In this document: positions 52,097-60,773 of the stretch, piece by piece
How the letters are laid out: the number at the start of each line of letters is the position of its first letter
Position numbering within the stretch: position 1 is the first letter of the stretch
Source: JAXMDC01 sp046349035
Lineage (GTDB): Bacteria > Pseudomonadota > Alphaproteobacteria > Rhizobiales > Kaistiaceae
Direction: 5' to 3'
Assembly (NCBI GenBank): GCA_046349035.1
Contig: JAXMDC010000003.1
Span: forward strand, 496,001 to 560,000
Length of the DNA: 64,000 nt
Notes under the pieces: model-generated
Databases searched by the model: none
Seen by the model: the letters and a program-made list of their open reading frames with translations, nothing else
What the model was told of the DNA's origin: nothing
Position numbers and translations under genes: made by a program

Positions 52097-53088
52097 CCGC
52101 CGCGCTCCGGGGTAGCCGGGCGCATGTGGTGGTCGCCTTCGACGACAACCGGCTGGTCGGCGCCTTGTTCGGCGAGTTCGACCAGAACCTCGCGCTGATC
52201 GAGCAGCGCCTCGGCGTCGATGTGGTGGCGCGCGGCAACCAAGTGACCATCCGCGGAGACGGCACTGCCTGCGCGACCGCGCGACTGGCGCTCGACATGC
52301 TTTACGCCCGCCTGCAGGAGGGACACCAGGTCGAGATCGGCGACGTCGAGGGGGCGATCCGCATCGCCGAATCGTCCGACGCTCAGCTCAGGCTGCCCGA
52401 GATCGAACCCCGCGGCCGCATTCGCATGGCGGAGATTGCGACGCGCCGGCGTACGGTCGTTGCTCGCACGCCGGTACAGGATGCCTATATCCGGGCCATC
52501 GCCGAGCATGAACTGACCTTCGGGATAGGGCCCGCAGGCACCGGCAAAACCTATCTCGCCGTCGCGTTCGCCGCCGCGCTCCTAGAGCGAGGCGAGGTCG
52601 CGCGCATCATCCTATCGCGCCCGGCGGTCGAAGCGGGCGAACGCCTCGGCTTCCTTCCGGGCGATATGCGCGAGAAGGTCGATCCGTATTTGCGACCGCT
52701 CTACGACGCGCTGGACGACATGATGGCTCCGGAGAAGGTCGAGCGGGGCATCCAGTCGGGGATCATCGAAGTCGCGCCACTCGCCTTCATGCGCGGGAGG
52801 ACGCTGGCCAACGCCGCAATCATCCTCGACGAAGCGCAGAACACGACGCCGATGCAGATGAAGATGTTCCTGACGCGACTCGGCGAGAGTTCTAAGATGA
52901 TCGTGACCGGCGATCCGACGCAGATCGACCTGCCGGCCGGGCAGAAATCCGGCTTGACCGAGGCACTCGGATTGCTTTCCGGCGTCGAGGGTATCGCTCA
53001 AGTGCGTTTTGGCGAGAGCGACGTGGTCCGCCATCCGCTGGTCGCGCGGATCGTCAAGGCGTACGACGCCGCAGGGAAGAAGGCCTGA
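52093..53088 (+). CDS. phoH: PhoH-family ATPase
   Basis: 331 aa. An N-terminal KH-like region, then Walker A GPAGTGKTYLAVA near 152 and Walker B IILDEAQNTTP near 245. PhoH is an RNA helicase-like ATPase usually paired with YbeY in RNA metabolism. GTG 52093 overlapping the miaB stop is chosen over an in-frame start at 52045. Confidence 0.94.
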   Translation: MTAALRGSRAHVVVAFDDNRLVGALFGEFDQNLALIEQRLGVDVVARGNQVTIRGDGTACATARLALDMLYARLQEGHQVEIGDVEGAIRIAESSDAQLRLPEIEPRGRIRMAEIATRRRTVVARTPVQDAYIRAIAEHELTFGIGPAGTGKTYLAVAFAAALLERGEVARIILSRPAVEAGERLGFLPGDMREKVDPYLRPLYDALDDMMAPEKVERGIQSGIIEVAPLAFMRGRTLANAAIILDEAQNTTPMQMKMFLTRLGESSKMIVTGDPTQIDLPAGQKSGLTEALGLLSGVEGIAQVRFGESDVVRHPLVARIVKAYDAAGKKA

Positions 53089-53096
53089 TAACGAAA

Positions 53097-53588
53097 TTGC
53101 CTGCCCCTGCTCCTCGCATCGACATTGCCGTCTCCGGCGGCAACTGGCCACCTCGCGCAACGTTGCGCCGGCTGACGCTTCGTGCCGTCAAGGCGGCTCT
53201 GGCCGAGGGGTCAAGGGTCGTCAACGACGCCGAGGTCTCGGTGCTCTTCACGGACGACGATCATATGCGCCGCCTCAATGGCGAGTGGCGAGGGGTCGAC
53301 CGACCGACCAATGTGCTCGCCTTCCCGAGCGGCGCGAAACCGGGGGCCCCGGCAGGGCTGCCGCTCGGCGACATCGTTCTTGCGGAGGAGACGATTCGTC
53401 GCGAGGCGGGCAAGGGCGCCCTCGAATTCGAGCATCACCTCGCCCATCTTATTGTCCATGGCCTCCTCCACCTCCTCGGATACGATCACGACAGAGAGGA
53501 GAGCGCTACCGATATGGAGGCCCGAGAAGTGGCTGCCTTGCGGCGGTTGGGTATAGCCGATCCCTACGCCGACCATGCTTCCGCCTGA
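53097..53588 (+). CDS. ybeY: Endoribonuclease YbeY
   Basis: 163 aa. The zinc-binding HGLLHLLGYDHD near 121 is the family signature. It matures 16S rRNA 3' ends and takes part in ribosome quality control. TTG 53097 is the only plausible start, eight bases after phoH. Confidence 0.94.
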   Translation: MPAPAPRIDIAVSGGNWPPRATLRRLTLRAVKAALAEGSRVVNDAEVSVLFTDDDHMRRLNGEWRGVDRPTNVLAFPSGAKPGAPAGLPLGDIVLAEETIRREAGKGALEFEHHLAHLIVHGLLHLLGYDHDREESATDMEAREVAALRRLGIADPYADHASA

Positions 53589-53655
53589 CATGGCGAACAG
53601 CGAAACCGCCATGCACTTGAGTTGACTCGCGATTCCCGGCCACAATCAACACATC

Positions 53656-54720
53656 ATGGGCGACCCAACCTCCCCGCCGGACGGCGGCCCGGTTCCGCCG
53701 CGCAATGCGGCGCAATCCTCTCAAAGCACCCCGGCACAAGCAGGTGAAGGCGATCGCCAGGCGGACGGCTGGCTGGAACGGCTGAAGGCCGCGGTCGGCC
53801 TTCGCGGCGGCACGCTGCATCGCGACGACCTTGCCGAGGCGCTGGAGGACGACGACCTTCTGCAGAGCTTCTCGCCCGACGAGAAGTCGATGCTTCGCAA
53901 CCTGCTGTCGATGCGCGAACTCCGCGTCGCCGACGTGATGGTGCCGCGCGCCGACATCGAAGCGGTCGAAATCGGCGTCAGCCTGGGTGAATTGATCAAG
54001 GCTTTCCAGAGCTGCGGGCATTCGCGCATGCCAGTCTACCGGGAGACTCTCGATGACCCCGTCGGCATGGTTCACATCAAGGACCTGCTAGCGCATATGA
54101 GCCGCCAGGCCGAGCTGGCACCTGAGGAGGCCGAGAAGAAGCGCAAGCGTCCGGCGGCGGGACTCGACCTCAAGCGTGTCGACCTGAACAAGCCGCTCGC
54201 CGAACTCGGCCTGGTGCGAAACGTCCTGTTTGTGCCGCCGTCGATGCCAGCCCGTTCCCTCCTCGGAAACATGCAGGCCGCCCGCGTCCAGATGGCCCTT
54301 GTGATCGATGAATATGGCGGCACCGATGGCCTCGTCTCGCTCGAGGACATCGTCGAGACGGTGTTTGGCGAAATCGACGACGAACACGACGACGACGAAG
54401 CACCGACCGTGGCCAAAGAGAGCGAGGGGTCCTTTCTTGCCGACGCGCGTGCGACGCTGGAGGATGCAGCGGAGGCGCTCGGCGAAGAATTCGCTGCCAT
54501 CCAACACGACGAGTCGATCGACACTGTGGGCGGCTTGGTGTTCAGCCTGCTCGGACGCATACCGGTACGCGGCGAACTGGTCTCGGTACCCGGGTTGGAG
54601 TTTGAGATTCTGGAGGCCGACCCGCGGCGAATCAAGCGCCTGCGCATCCGGCGACGTGCGCCGAGCGAACCCAAACGCCGCAGCCGTCCGACCACCGGCC
54701 CTGCCGACCCCCCTGCATGA
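53656..54720 (+). CDS. CorC/HlyC-family protein with CBS domains
   Basis: 354 aa. Two CBS domains (about 90-150 and 165-240), beginning VADVMVPRADIEAVEI and ending VIDEYGGTDGLVSLEDIVE. A C-terminal CorC_HlyC domain follows (TVGGLVFSLLGRIP). No N-terminal membrane domain, so it is the soluble CorC type. It is placed, as in many bacteria, between ybeY and lnt and is linked to magnesium/cobalt efflux. Confidence 0.92.
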   Translation: MGDPTSPPDGGPVPPRNAAQSSQSTPAQAGEGDRQADGWLERLKAAVGLRGGTLHRDDLAEALEDDDLLQSFSPDEKSMLRNLLSMRELRVADVMVPRADIEAVEIGVSLGELIKAFQSCGHSRMPVYRETLDDPVGMVHIKDLLAHMSRQAELAPEEAEKKRKRPAAGLDLKRVDLNKPLAELGLVRNVLFVPPSMPARSLLGNMQAARVQMALVIDEYGGTDGLVSLEDIVETVFGEIDDEHDDDEAPTVAKESEGSFLADARATLEDAAEALGEEFAAIQHDESIDTVGGLVFSLLGRIPVRGELVSVPGLEFEILEADPRRIKRLRIRRRAPSEPKRRSRPTTGPADPPA

Positions 54721-54811
54721 ATCGTGACACCGCGGCTTGACCGCGGACGGCGGCTCCCGCAGCCTCCGTGCCGGCTTCCCGAGACCGATTCGACTGGCCT
54801 GACCTGACCCC

Positions 54812-56401
54812 ATGCAAGCGGTCGCCGACGCGATAGTTGTTGCCTGGGGCTGGCGGCGTGCCGCGATCGCCATGGCGGCCGGCGCGGCGTCCGCGCTGGC
54901 AATGGCCCCGTTCGATCTGGTGCCGATCCTCTTCGTCACCATGCCCGTTATCGTCTGGCTGCTTGACGGCGCGGTCGCTCCGGAAGGCTCGGGGCTCCTC
55001 GCCCGCGCCTGGCCTGCGGTGTCGGTCGGGTGGTGCGCCGGCTTCGGGTACTTCCTCGCAGGCCTGTGGTGGCTCGGCGCCGCTTTCCTCGTCGACGCAG
55101 AGAAATTCGCCTGGCTGATGCCCGCGGCGGTCGTCAGTCTGCCGGCCGCTCTCGCCTTAACCTGGGCATTCGGTGCGGCGGTGGCTCGGATGTTCTGGAG
55201 CGACGGCTGGCCGCGGGTTCTTTCCTTTGCCGGGGCGATGGCGGGAGCTGAGTGGCTCCGCGGGCACATTCTCACCGGCTTCCCCTGGAACGCCCTCGGC
55301 TATGCGCTGATGCCGGCACCTCCGCTGATGCAAATCGCGTCGCTAGTCGGGCTGTGGGGCGCCACGTTGTTCGCGTTCTTTCTCTTTGCGACGCCGGTGC
55401 TGTTTATCGGACCCGAGGGATCGCGTCGCGGCCGCTTGGCGGTGATTGGCGTCGCGGCGCTGTTGCTGGCGCTCGACTTCGTCTTTGGCATCCTCCGTCT
55501 CCATGACGCCGGCCGCGAAGTAGTGGCCAATGTCCGCCTGCGCCTCGTCCAGCCGGCCCTCGACCAGCGCCTCAAGATGCAGGTCGGCCGCGACGACGAG
55601 ATCCTTAAGCGTTACCTCGACCTGTCGGCTAGCGTTCGCGGCCCGGACCGACGCGGCGTCGCAAGCGCCACCCATCTGATCTGGCCGGAATCGGCCTTTC
55701 CGTTCCTATTGGCGGAGCGGCCGGCGGCGCTTTCGGCGATCGGCGCGCTGTTGCCGGCCGGTACGACCCTCATCACCGGCGCGGCCCGCGCCGACCGCAC
55801 CGCAAAGGCGGTCTACAATGCGCTCTATGTGATCAACGATCGCGGCGAGATCACTCAGACGTACGACAAGCTCCACTTGGTGCCCTTCGGGGAATACCTG
55901 CCGTTTCAGGCTTGGCTCGAGTCCCTGGGATTGCGACAGTTGACACAGTTGCCGGGGGGGTTCACGGCCGGCAAGGAGGCCAAGGCGATTGCGCTGCGCG
56001 ACGCGCCGTCCTTCGCACCGCTTATCTGCTACGAAGCCATTTTCCCCGGCGCGGTCGTTCCATCGGGCGAGCGTCCGGGATGGCTGCTCAATGTCACCAA
56101 CGACGCGTGGTACGGCAACACGCCGGGGCCACGACAACATTTGCGCCAAGCGGTGGTGCGCGCCGTTGAGGAGGGCCTGCCCTTGGTTCGCAACGGCAAC
56201 AACGGCATCTCGGCGATTGTCGACGCGTATGGGCGGGTCACCGCAGAGCTTGGACTGGGCGAAACCGGCGTACTCGACGGCCCTTTGCCGGTCAGGCTCG
56301 ATGTGACGTTCTACGCCCGTTTCGGCGACGCCGTTTTCCTTGTTCTACTGATAACTTGCTGGGCGTTTGCGCTTGTCGGCCGCCGCCGGACTGGGGACTA
56401 G
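54812..56401 (+). CDS. lnt: Apolipoprotein N-acyltransferase Lnt
   Basis: 529 aa. Several N-terminal membrane helices, then a nitrilase-fold catalytic domain. The Glu-Lys-Cys triad is visible as WPESAFPF, YDKLHLVPFGEYLPF and PLICYEAIFPG; a last helix is near 505-522. It adds the third acyl chain to lipoproteins at the inner membrane, and would act on the lipoprotein at 27.6 kb. Confidence 0.96.
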   Translation: MQAVADAIVVAWGWRRAAIAMAAGAASALAMAPFDLVPILFVTMPVIVWLLDGAVAPEGSGLLARAWPAVSVGWCAGFGYFLAGLWWLGAAFLVDAEKFAWLMPAAVVSLPAALALTWAFGAAVARMFWSDGWPRVLSFAGAMAGAEWLRGHILTGFPWNALGYALMPAPPLMQIASLVGLWGATLFAFFLFATPVLFIGPEGSRRGRLAVIGVAALLLALDFVFGILRLHDAGREVVANVRLRLVQPALDQRLKMQVGRDDEILKRYLDLSASVRGPDRRGVASATHLIWPESAFPFLLAERPAALSAIGALLPAGTTLITGAARADRTAKAVYNALYVINDRGEITQTYDKLHLVPFGEYLPFQAWLESLGLRQLTQLPGGFTAGKEAKAIALRDAPSFAPLICYEAIFPGAVVPSGERPGWLLNVTNDAWYGNTPGPRQHLRQAVVRAVEEGLPLVRNGNNGISAIVDAYGRVTAELGLGETGVLDGPLPVRLDVTFYARFGDAVFLVLLITCWAFALVGRRRTGD

Positions 56402-56567
56402 ATCGGCCGCCACAAAATATTGCCATCTCCCCTAGTTGAGGAATTCCGGCAATCCGATTACACATTCGCGATATTTTTCCTCCCTGCTCTCACGTTTCCG
56501 GGAGGAGTGGCGGCTCGGGTCACGCTCTCAGGCTCGAGGCCACGAAAGAGCGGAAAGAGCGGCCCTT

Positions 56568-56972
56568 ATGGCAAGCAAGAAGCCTAATCCAGTGGATATT
56601 CACGTCGGCAGCCGCGTGCGGCTTCGCCGCATGATGATCGGTATGAGTCAGGAGAAGCTGGGGGACAGTCTGGGGATTACCTTCCAGCAGATTCAGAAGT
56701 ACGAAAAAGGTACCAATCGCGTCGGGGCGAGCCGGCTACAGCACATTGCCGCCATCCTTGGCGTCCCGGTGTCCTTCTTTTTCGAAGACGCTCCGGTTGT
56801 CGAGGGCGGCAAGGCGGTGCCGGAGGATACCCACGCAACCTCGGCGATCGTCGACTTCCTCGCCAGCACCGAGGGCCTTCAGCTTAATCGCGCCTTCTCT
56901 CGAATCGAGGACCAGCGGGTTCGCCGCCGGGTCGTCGATCTGGTGCGCGCTTTGGCTGGAGACGGGCACTGA
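56568..56972 (+). CDS. XRE-family transcriptional regulator (SinR-like)
   Basis: 134 aa. Helix-turn-helix about 10-66: VGSRVRLRRMMIGMSQEKLG, FQQIQKYEKGTNRVG and LGVPVSFFF. An alpha-helical C-terminus follows. ATG 56568 is chosen; the open frame back to 56436 lacks similarity. In related genomes it lies between lnt and metK; here metK is absent and trmB follows directly with overlapping stop and start. Confidence 0.92.
   Translation: MASKKPNPVDIHVGSRVRLRRMMIGMSQEKLGDSLGITFQQIQKYEKGTNRVGASRLQHIAAILGVPVSFFFEDAPVVEGGKAVPEDTHATSAIVDFLASTEGLQLNRAFSRIEDQRVRRRVVDLVRALAGDGH
56958..56961 (+). promoter_or_regulatory. Shine-Dalgarno for a CTG-started trmB
   Basis: GGAG at 56958-56961 is seven bases upstream of CTG 56969. 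There is no ATG, GTG or TTG in the trmB frame from the upstream stop (56885) to 57155, so this site supports the CTG as start. Confidence 0.5.
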
Positions 56973-57685
56973 CGAGCGCAGGCGAAGTCGATGGCGCGCA
57001 GGCTGGGCGTCCGGCGCGATCTCTCTACGGGCGTCGCAAGGGACACAAGCTCAGTCCGCGCCGGGCGGAGCTGACCGATCGCGGACTGAGTGAACTCAAG
57101 CTCGACGTCGACGAGCCGCCGCCGGCGGATCTGGCGGCGCTGTTCCCCTCTCCGGTGGACGCTGTCCGCCTGGAGGTCGGGTTCGGCGGGGGCGAGCATC
57201 TGGTCGCCGAAGCGCTTCGCGAACCGCGGGTCGGATTCATTGGGGTCGAGCCTTTTCTCAACGGCATCGGCAAGATCGTCAGCGCGATTCACGAGCGCGG
57301 TCTCGACCGCATCCGCTTGCATGATGACGATGCCGGTGCGCTCCTGGACTGGGTTCCGCCGGCCAGCCTTTCGCGGGTGGATGTCCTCTATCCCGACCCT
57401 TGGCCCAAGCGGCGACACTGGAAACGGCGGTTCATATCGGAGCGGAACCTCGACCGCATAGCGCGAGCCCTGCGGCAAGGCGGGGAATTGCGGATAGCCT
57501 CCGATCTGCCGGAGTACATCGAATGGTGCCTGGCGCGAACCGCTGAGCGAAGTGATTTCGAATGGACGGCACAGCGGGCCGACGATTGGCGCCAGCCATG
57601 GCTGCACTGGCCCGGCACCCGCTACGAGGCCAAGGCCCTTAGGGAGGGACGTAAGCCGACCTATCTGGTTTTTCGGCGGACATAG
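56969..57685 (+). CDS. trmB: tRNA (guanine-N7)-methyltransferase TrmB, CTG start
   Basis: 238 aa. The N-terminal SLYGRRKGHKLSPRRAEL, encoded upstream of the first usual start codon (GTG 57155), is a conserved TrmB element, so translation must begin earlier. CTG 56969 overlaps the preceding stop (CTGA) and has GGAG seven bases before it. The SAM motif LEVGFGGGEHL lies near 67, then VLYPDPWPKRRHWKRRFI. It makes m7G46 in tRNA. Starting at 57155 would remove part of the SAM domain. Confidence 0.8.
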   Translation: MTSAGEVDGAQAGRPARSLYGRRKGHKLSPRRAELTDRGLSELKLDVDEPPPADLAALFPSPVDAVRLEVGFGGGEHLVAEALREPRVGFIGVEPFLNGIGKIVSAIHERGLDRIRLHDDDAGALLDWVPPASLSRVDVLYPDPWPKRRHWKRRFISERNLDRIARALRQGGELRIASDLPEYIEWCLARTAERSDFEWTAQRADDWRQPWLHWPGTRYEAKALREGRKPTYLVFRRT

Positions 57686-57799
57686 TCCGACGGTTTACGC
57701 TCGACTAACCATGCTGCCACCGGCATGGCACTTGCCTTGCAAACGGGGGCGGATGCGCCTATATCGACATCCATCAATCTCAAACGAAGCGTCGTTGGA

Positions 57800-57830
57800 G
57801 AGTGGGCCGGCAGCGGACCCGCTCTTTTTT
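57800..57830 (+). terminator. Intrinsic terminator or attenuator before rimP
   Basis: Stem GAGTGGG (57800-57806) with CCCGCTC (57818-57824, one G-U pair), loop of 11 bases, then TTTTTT (57825-57830). It lies 25 bases upstream of rimP, within the 169-base gap after trmB. It can end trmB transcripts and may attenuate the rimP-nusA-infB operon. Confidence 0.75.
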
Positions 57831-57854
57831 GTTAGCTGAGGACGCAGAAGAAGC

Positions 57855-58499
57855 GTGACACAGTCGGCGAGCCAGCTTGCGCCGGACACGGTCGATCTTC
57901 GCGAAGACCGGATCATCATCGAGACCGGCCTGGAGGCGCGGATTGCCCACATCGTGCAGCCGACCTTGCTCGGACTGGGTTTCCGGCTGGTCCGCGTCGC
58001 CGTCTCCGGCCGCAATGGCTGCACCGTGCAGATCATGGCGGAGCGCGGCGACGGCACGATCGGCGTCGAGGATTGCGAAGCGATCAGCCGGGTTATCTCC
58101 GCCCTCCTTGACGTCGAGGATCCGGTCGGCGGGGCCTATCACCTGGAGATATCCTCGCCTGGCATCGACCGGCCGCTGGTACGGCGCTCCGATTTCGAGC
58201 GCTGGGCGGGGCATCGCGCCAAGATCGAACTCGCCCGCCTGGTGGACGGTCGGCGCCGCTTCAAAGGCACACTTCTCGGCTTACGGGGCGAGACCGCCCT
58301 TATCCGCGAGGAGGATGCAGAGGGCGGCGCGGCGGAGGCCGCGGTGCCGCTCGGCGAGATCGAAGAGGCGCGGCTCGTCCTTACCGACGACCTGATCAGA
58401 GCCACGCTGCGGGCCGAGAAGCAGCGTGTGAAGGAATTGGCTGAAGCCGAAGAGAGCGCCGGGCACCGAGAGGCCCGGCAGAAAGCACGACGGAGGTAG
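57855..58499 (+). CDS. rimP: Ribosome maturation factor RimP
   Basis: 214 aa. The N-terminal RimP domain carries GFRLVRVAVSGRNGCTVQI and the middle has YHLEISSPGIDRPLVR; a C-terminal SH3-like domain follows, then a charged tail. Helps 30S assembly. GTG start. First gene of the rimP-nusA-ylxR-infB-rbfA-truB operon. Confidence 0.93.
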   Translation: MTQSASQLAPDTVDLREDRIIIETGLEARIAHIVQPTLLGLGFRLVRVAVSGRNGCTVQIMAERGDGTIGVEDCEAISRVISALLDVEDPVGGAYHLEISSPGIDRPLVRRSDFERWAGHRAKIELARLVDGRRRFKGTLLGLRGETALIREEDAEGGAAEAAVPLGEIEEARLVLTDDLIRATLRAEKQRVKELAEAEESAGHREARQKARRR

Positions 58500-58505
58500 A
58501 CGACG

Positions 58506-60110
58506 ATGGCGGTCAGTGCCAACCGGCTCGAACTGCTGCAGATTGCCGACGCGGTCGCGCGCGAGAAAGCGATCGATCGCGGCATCGTCATTGCGGCGAT
58601 GGAGGACGCCATCCAGAAGGCGGCGCGTTCGCGCTACGGTTCGGAGACGGACGTTCGCGCGGAGATCAACAGCAAGACCGGCGAGATCCGCCTGCAGCGC
58701 CTGCTGAAGGTCGTCGACAAGATCGAAAACACGGCCACCGATATCGGCGTGGACGAAGCGCGGGCGAAGAACCCGGCGGCACAAGTGGGCGATTTCATTG
58801 CCGAGCCGCTGCCGCCGATGGACTTCGGCCGTATCGCCGCCCAGTCGGCCAAGCAGGTCATCGTACAGAAGGTGCGGGAAGCCGAGCGCGATCGGCAGTA
58901 CGACGAGTTCAAGGACCGCATCGGCGAAATCGTCAACGGCCAGGTGAAGCGGGTCGAATACGGCAACGTCATTGTCGACCTTGGCCGTGGCGAAGCCATC
59001 GTGCGGCGCGACGAGCTAATCCCGCGCGAAACGTTCCGCCCCGGCGATCGGATACGCGCCTATGTCTACGACGTGCGGCGTGAGCAGCGGGGACCGCAGA
59101 TCTTCCTGTCGCGCACGCATCCGCAGTTCATGGCCAAGCTGTTCGGGCAGGAAGTGCCGGAGATCTACGACGGGATCATTACGGTCAAGGCGGTGGCCCG
59201 CGATCCGGGCAGCCGCGCGAAGATCGGCGTCATCTCGCGCGATTCCTCGATCGATCCGGTTGGCGCCTGCGTCGGCATGCGTGGCAGCCGCGTCCAGGCG
59301 GTGGTCAACGAACTGCAGGGCGAGAAGATCGACATCATCCCGTGGTCGCCAGACGCCGCGACGTTCATCGTCAACGCCCTGCAACCGGCGGAAGTGACCA
59401 AGGTCGTGCTCGACGAGGATGCCGAGCGCATCGAGGTGGTGGTGCCGGACGATCAATTGTCGCTCGCCATCGGCCGTCGCGGACAGAACGTGCGCCTTGC
59501 CTCGCAGTTGACCGGCTGGGACATCGACATCCTGACTGAGCAAGAGGAGTCGGAGCGCCGCCAGAAGGAATTCCAAGAGCGCACGCAACTCTTCATGAAC
59601 GCCCTCGACGTCGACGAGATGGTGGCCCAACTGCTGGCGTCCGAGGGCTTCTCGGCGGTCGAGGAAATCGCCTTCGTCGATCAGGGCGAAGTCGCGAGCA
59701 TCGAGGGCTTCGACGACGACACGGCGGCCGAATTGCAGAGCCGTGCCAAGGAGTACCTCGCCAAGCTCGAAGCCGAACAGGACGCCGAGCGCGTCAAGCT
59801 CGGCGTTGCCGACGAACTGAAGAAGGTTCCTGGCGTCACCACGGCGATGCTGGTTGCTCTCGGCAAGAACGACATCAAGACGCTGGAGGACTTTGCCGGC
59901 GCCGTACCGGACGACCTCATCGGCTACACCGAGCGTAACGACGGCGAGGTCAAGCGCCACCCTGGCGCCCTCGACGGCTTTGGCGTGAGCGAAGCCGACG
60001 CGCAAGCGATGATTCTGGCGGCGCGGGTCGCGGTCGGATGGGTCAGCGAGGCCGATATCGCCGCCGCCCAGCCGGCGGAAGCCCCCGCCGAACCGGCGCC
60101 CGCGATGTGA
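58506..60110 (+). CDS. nusA: Transcription termination/antitermination factor NusA
   Basis: 534 aa. Domains in order: the N-terminal RNA-polymerase-binding domain (1-125), S1 (GQVKRVEYGNVIVDLG near 138), KH1 and KH2 (GACVGMRGSRVQAVVNEL; AIGRRGQNVRLASQLTGW) and two C-terminal acidic HhH repeats (about 355-500). It modulates pausing and termination and may regulate its own operon through the leader hairpin. Confidence 0.97.
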   Translation: MAVSANRLELLQIADAVAREKAIDRGIVIAAMEDAIQKAARSRYGSETDVRAEINSKTGEIRLQRLLKVVDKIENTATDIGVDEARAKNPAAQVGDFIAEPLPPMDFGRIAAQSAKQVIVQKVREAERDRQYDEFKDRIGEIVNGQVKRVEYGNVIVDLGRGEAIVRRDELIPRETFRPGDRIRAYVYDVRREQRGPQIFLSRTHPQFMAKLFGQEVPEIYDGIITVKAVARDPGSRAKIGVISRDSSIDPVGACVGMRGSRVQAVVNELQGEKIDIIPWSPDAATFIVNALQPAEVTKVVLDEDAERIEVVVPDDQLSLAIGRRGQNVRLASQLTGWDIDILTEQEESERRQKEFQERTQLFMNALDVDEMVAQLLASEGFSAVEEIAFVDQGEVASIEGFDDDTAAELQSRAKEYLAKLEAEQDAERVKLGVADELKKVPGVTTAMLVALGKNDIKTLEDFAGAVPDDLIGYTERNDGEVKRHPGALDGFGVSEADAQAMILAARVAVGWVSEADIAAAQPAEAPAEPAPAM

Positions 60111-60128
60111 TGAGCGGGGGATGCGCCT

Positions 60129-60773
60129 TTGGTCGACGACACCGAGCGACGCTGCATCGTAACGCGCCGCGTCGCACCGGCGGACGACCTCATTCGCTTC
60201 GTCGCCGACCCCCAAGGGTGGGTCGTACCAGACATTAAGCGCAACCTCCCAGGGCGCGGCGCCTGGGTGGTTGCCCACCGCCAGGCCGTCGCCGAGGCGG
60301 TGCGGAAGAACCTCTTCGCGAGGGCACTGAAAAGCGAGGTAAAAGCAGCTGCCGGACTGGCCGATCAGGTCGCCGAGCGGCTCGCCGCCGACGCCCTTGC
60401 CACGATCAGCCTCGCACGTAAGGCCGGCCTCCTTGTAACCGGATTTACCAAGGTTGAAGCGGCAATCGCCGGCCGGGCCGCGGTGGCTTTGATCCACGCC
60501 AGCGACGCGGCCGCCGATGGCGTACGCAAACTCGAACAGGCGGCCCGGCGTTTCGACGATTACCGGCCGATCGCCGTTAAGGAGTTCAGCTCACAGCAAT
60601 TGAATTTGGCATTGGGCGGCACAAATGTGATACATGCTGCGCTCCTCGCAGGTCGCCTTAGCGAAGAAGCGCTGAAGCGCATCGCGGTCCTTTCCCGGTA
60701 TTGCGGCGCTCCTGCGGCCAGCCCTGTGGCCGGTCAACTTGAAACCACGACGATCCCTGGGACAGACGGCTGA
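60129..60773 (+). CDS. YlxR-domain RNA-binding protein with L7Ae-like C-terminus
   Basis: 214 aa. The N-terminal YlxR domain (ERRCIVTRRVAPADDLIRFV, NLPGRGAWV) is followed by an L7Ae/ribosomal-like part (ISLARKAGLLVTGFTKVEAA). This fusion sits between nusA and infB in alphaproteobacteria. Start TTG 60129 is the earliest in frame; it lies 18 bases after nusA. Probably binds structured RNA. Confidence 0.9.
   Translation: MVDDTERRCIVTRRVAPADDLIRFVADPQGWVVPDIKRNLPGRGAWVVAHRQAVAEAVRKNLFARALKSEVKAAAGLADQVAERLAADALATISLARKAGLLVTGFTKVEAAIAGRAAVALIHASDAAADGVRKLEQAARRFDDYRPIAVKEFSSQQLNLALGGTNVIHAALLAGRLSEEALKRIAVLSRYCGAPAASPVAGQLETTTIPGTDG

Noticed and set aside
57155..57685. trmB beginning at GTG 57155
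   Set aside because: It would delete the conserved N-terminal element and part of the SAM-binding domain.
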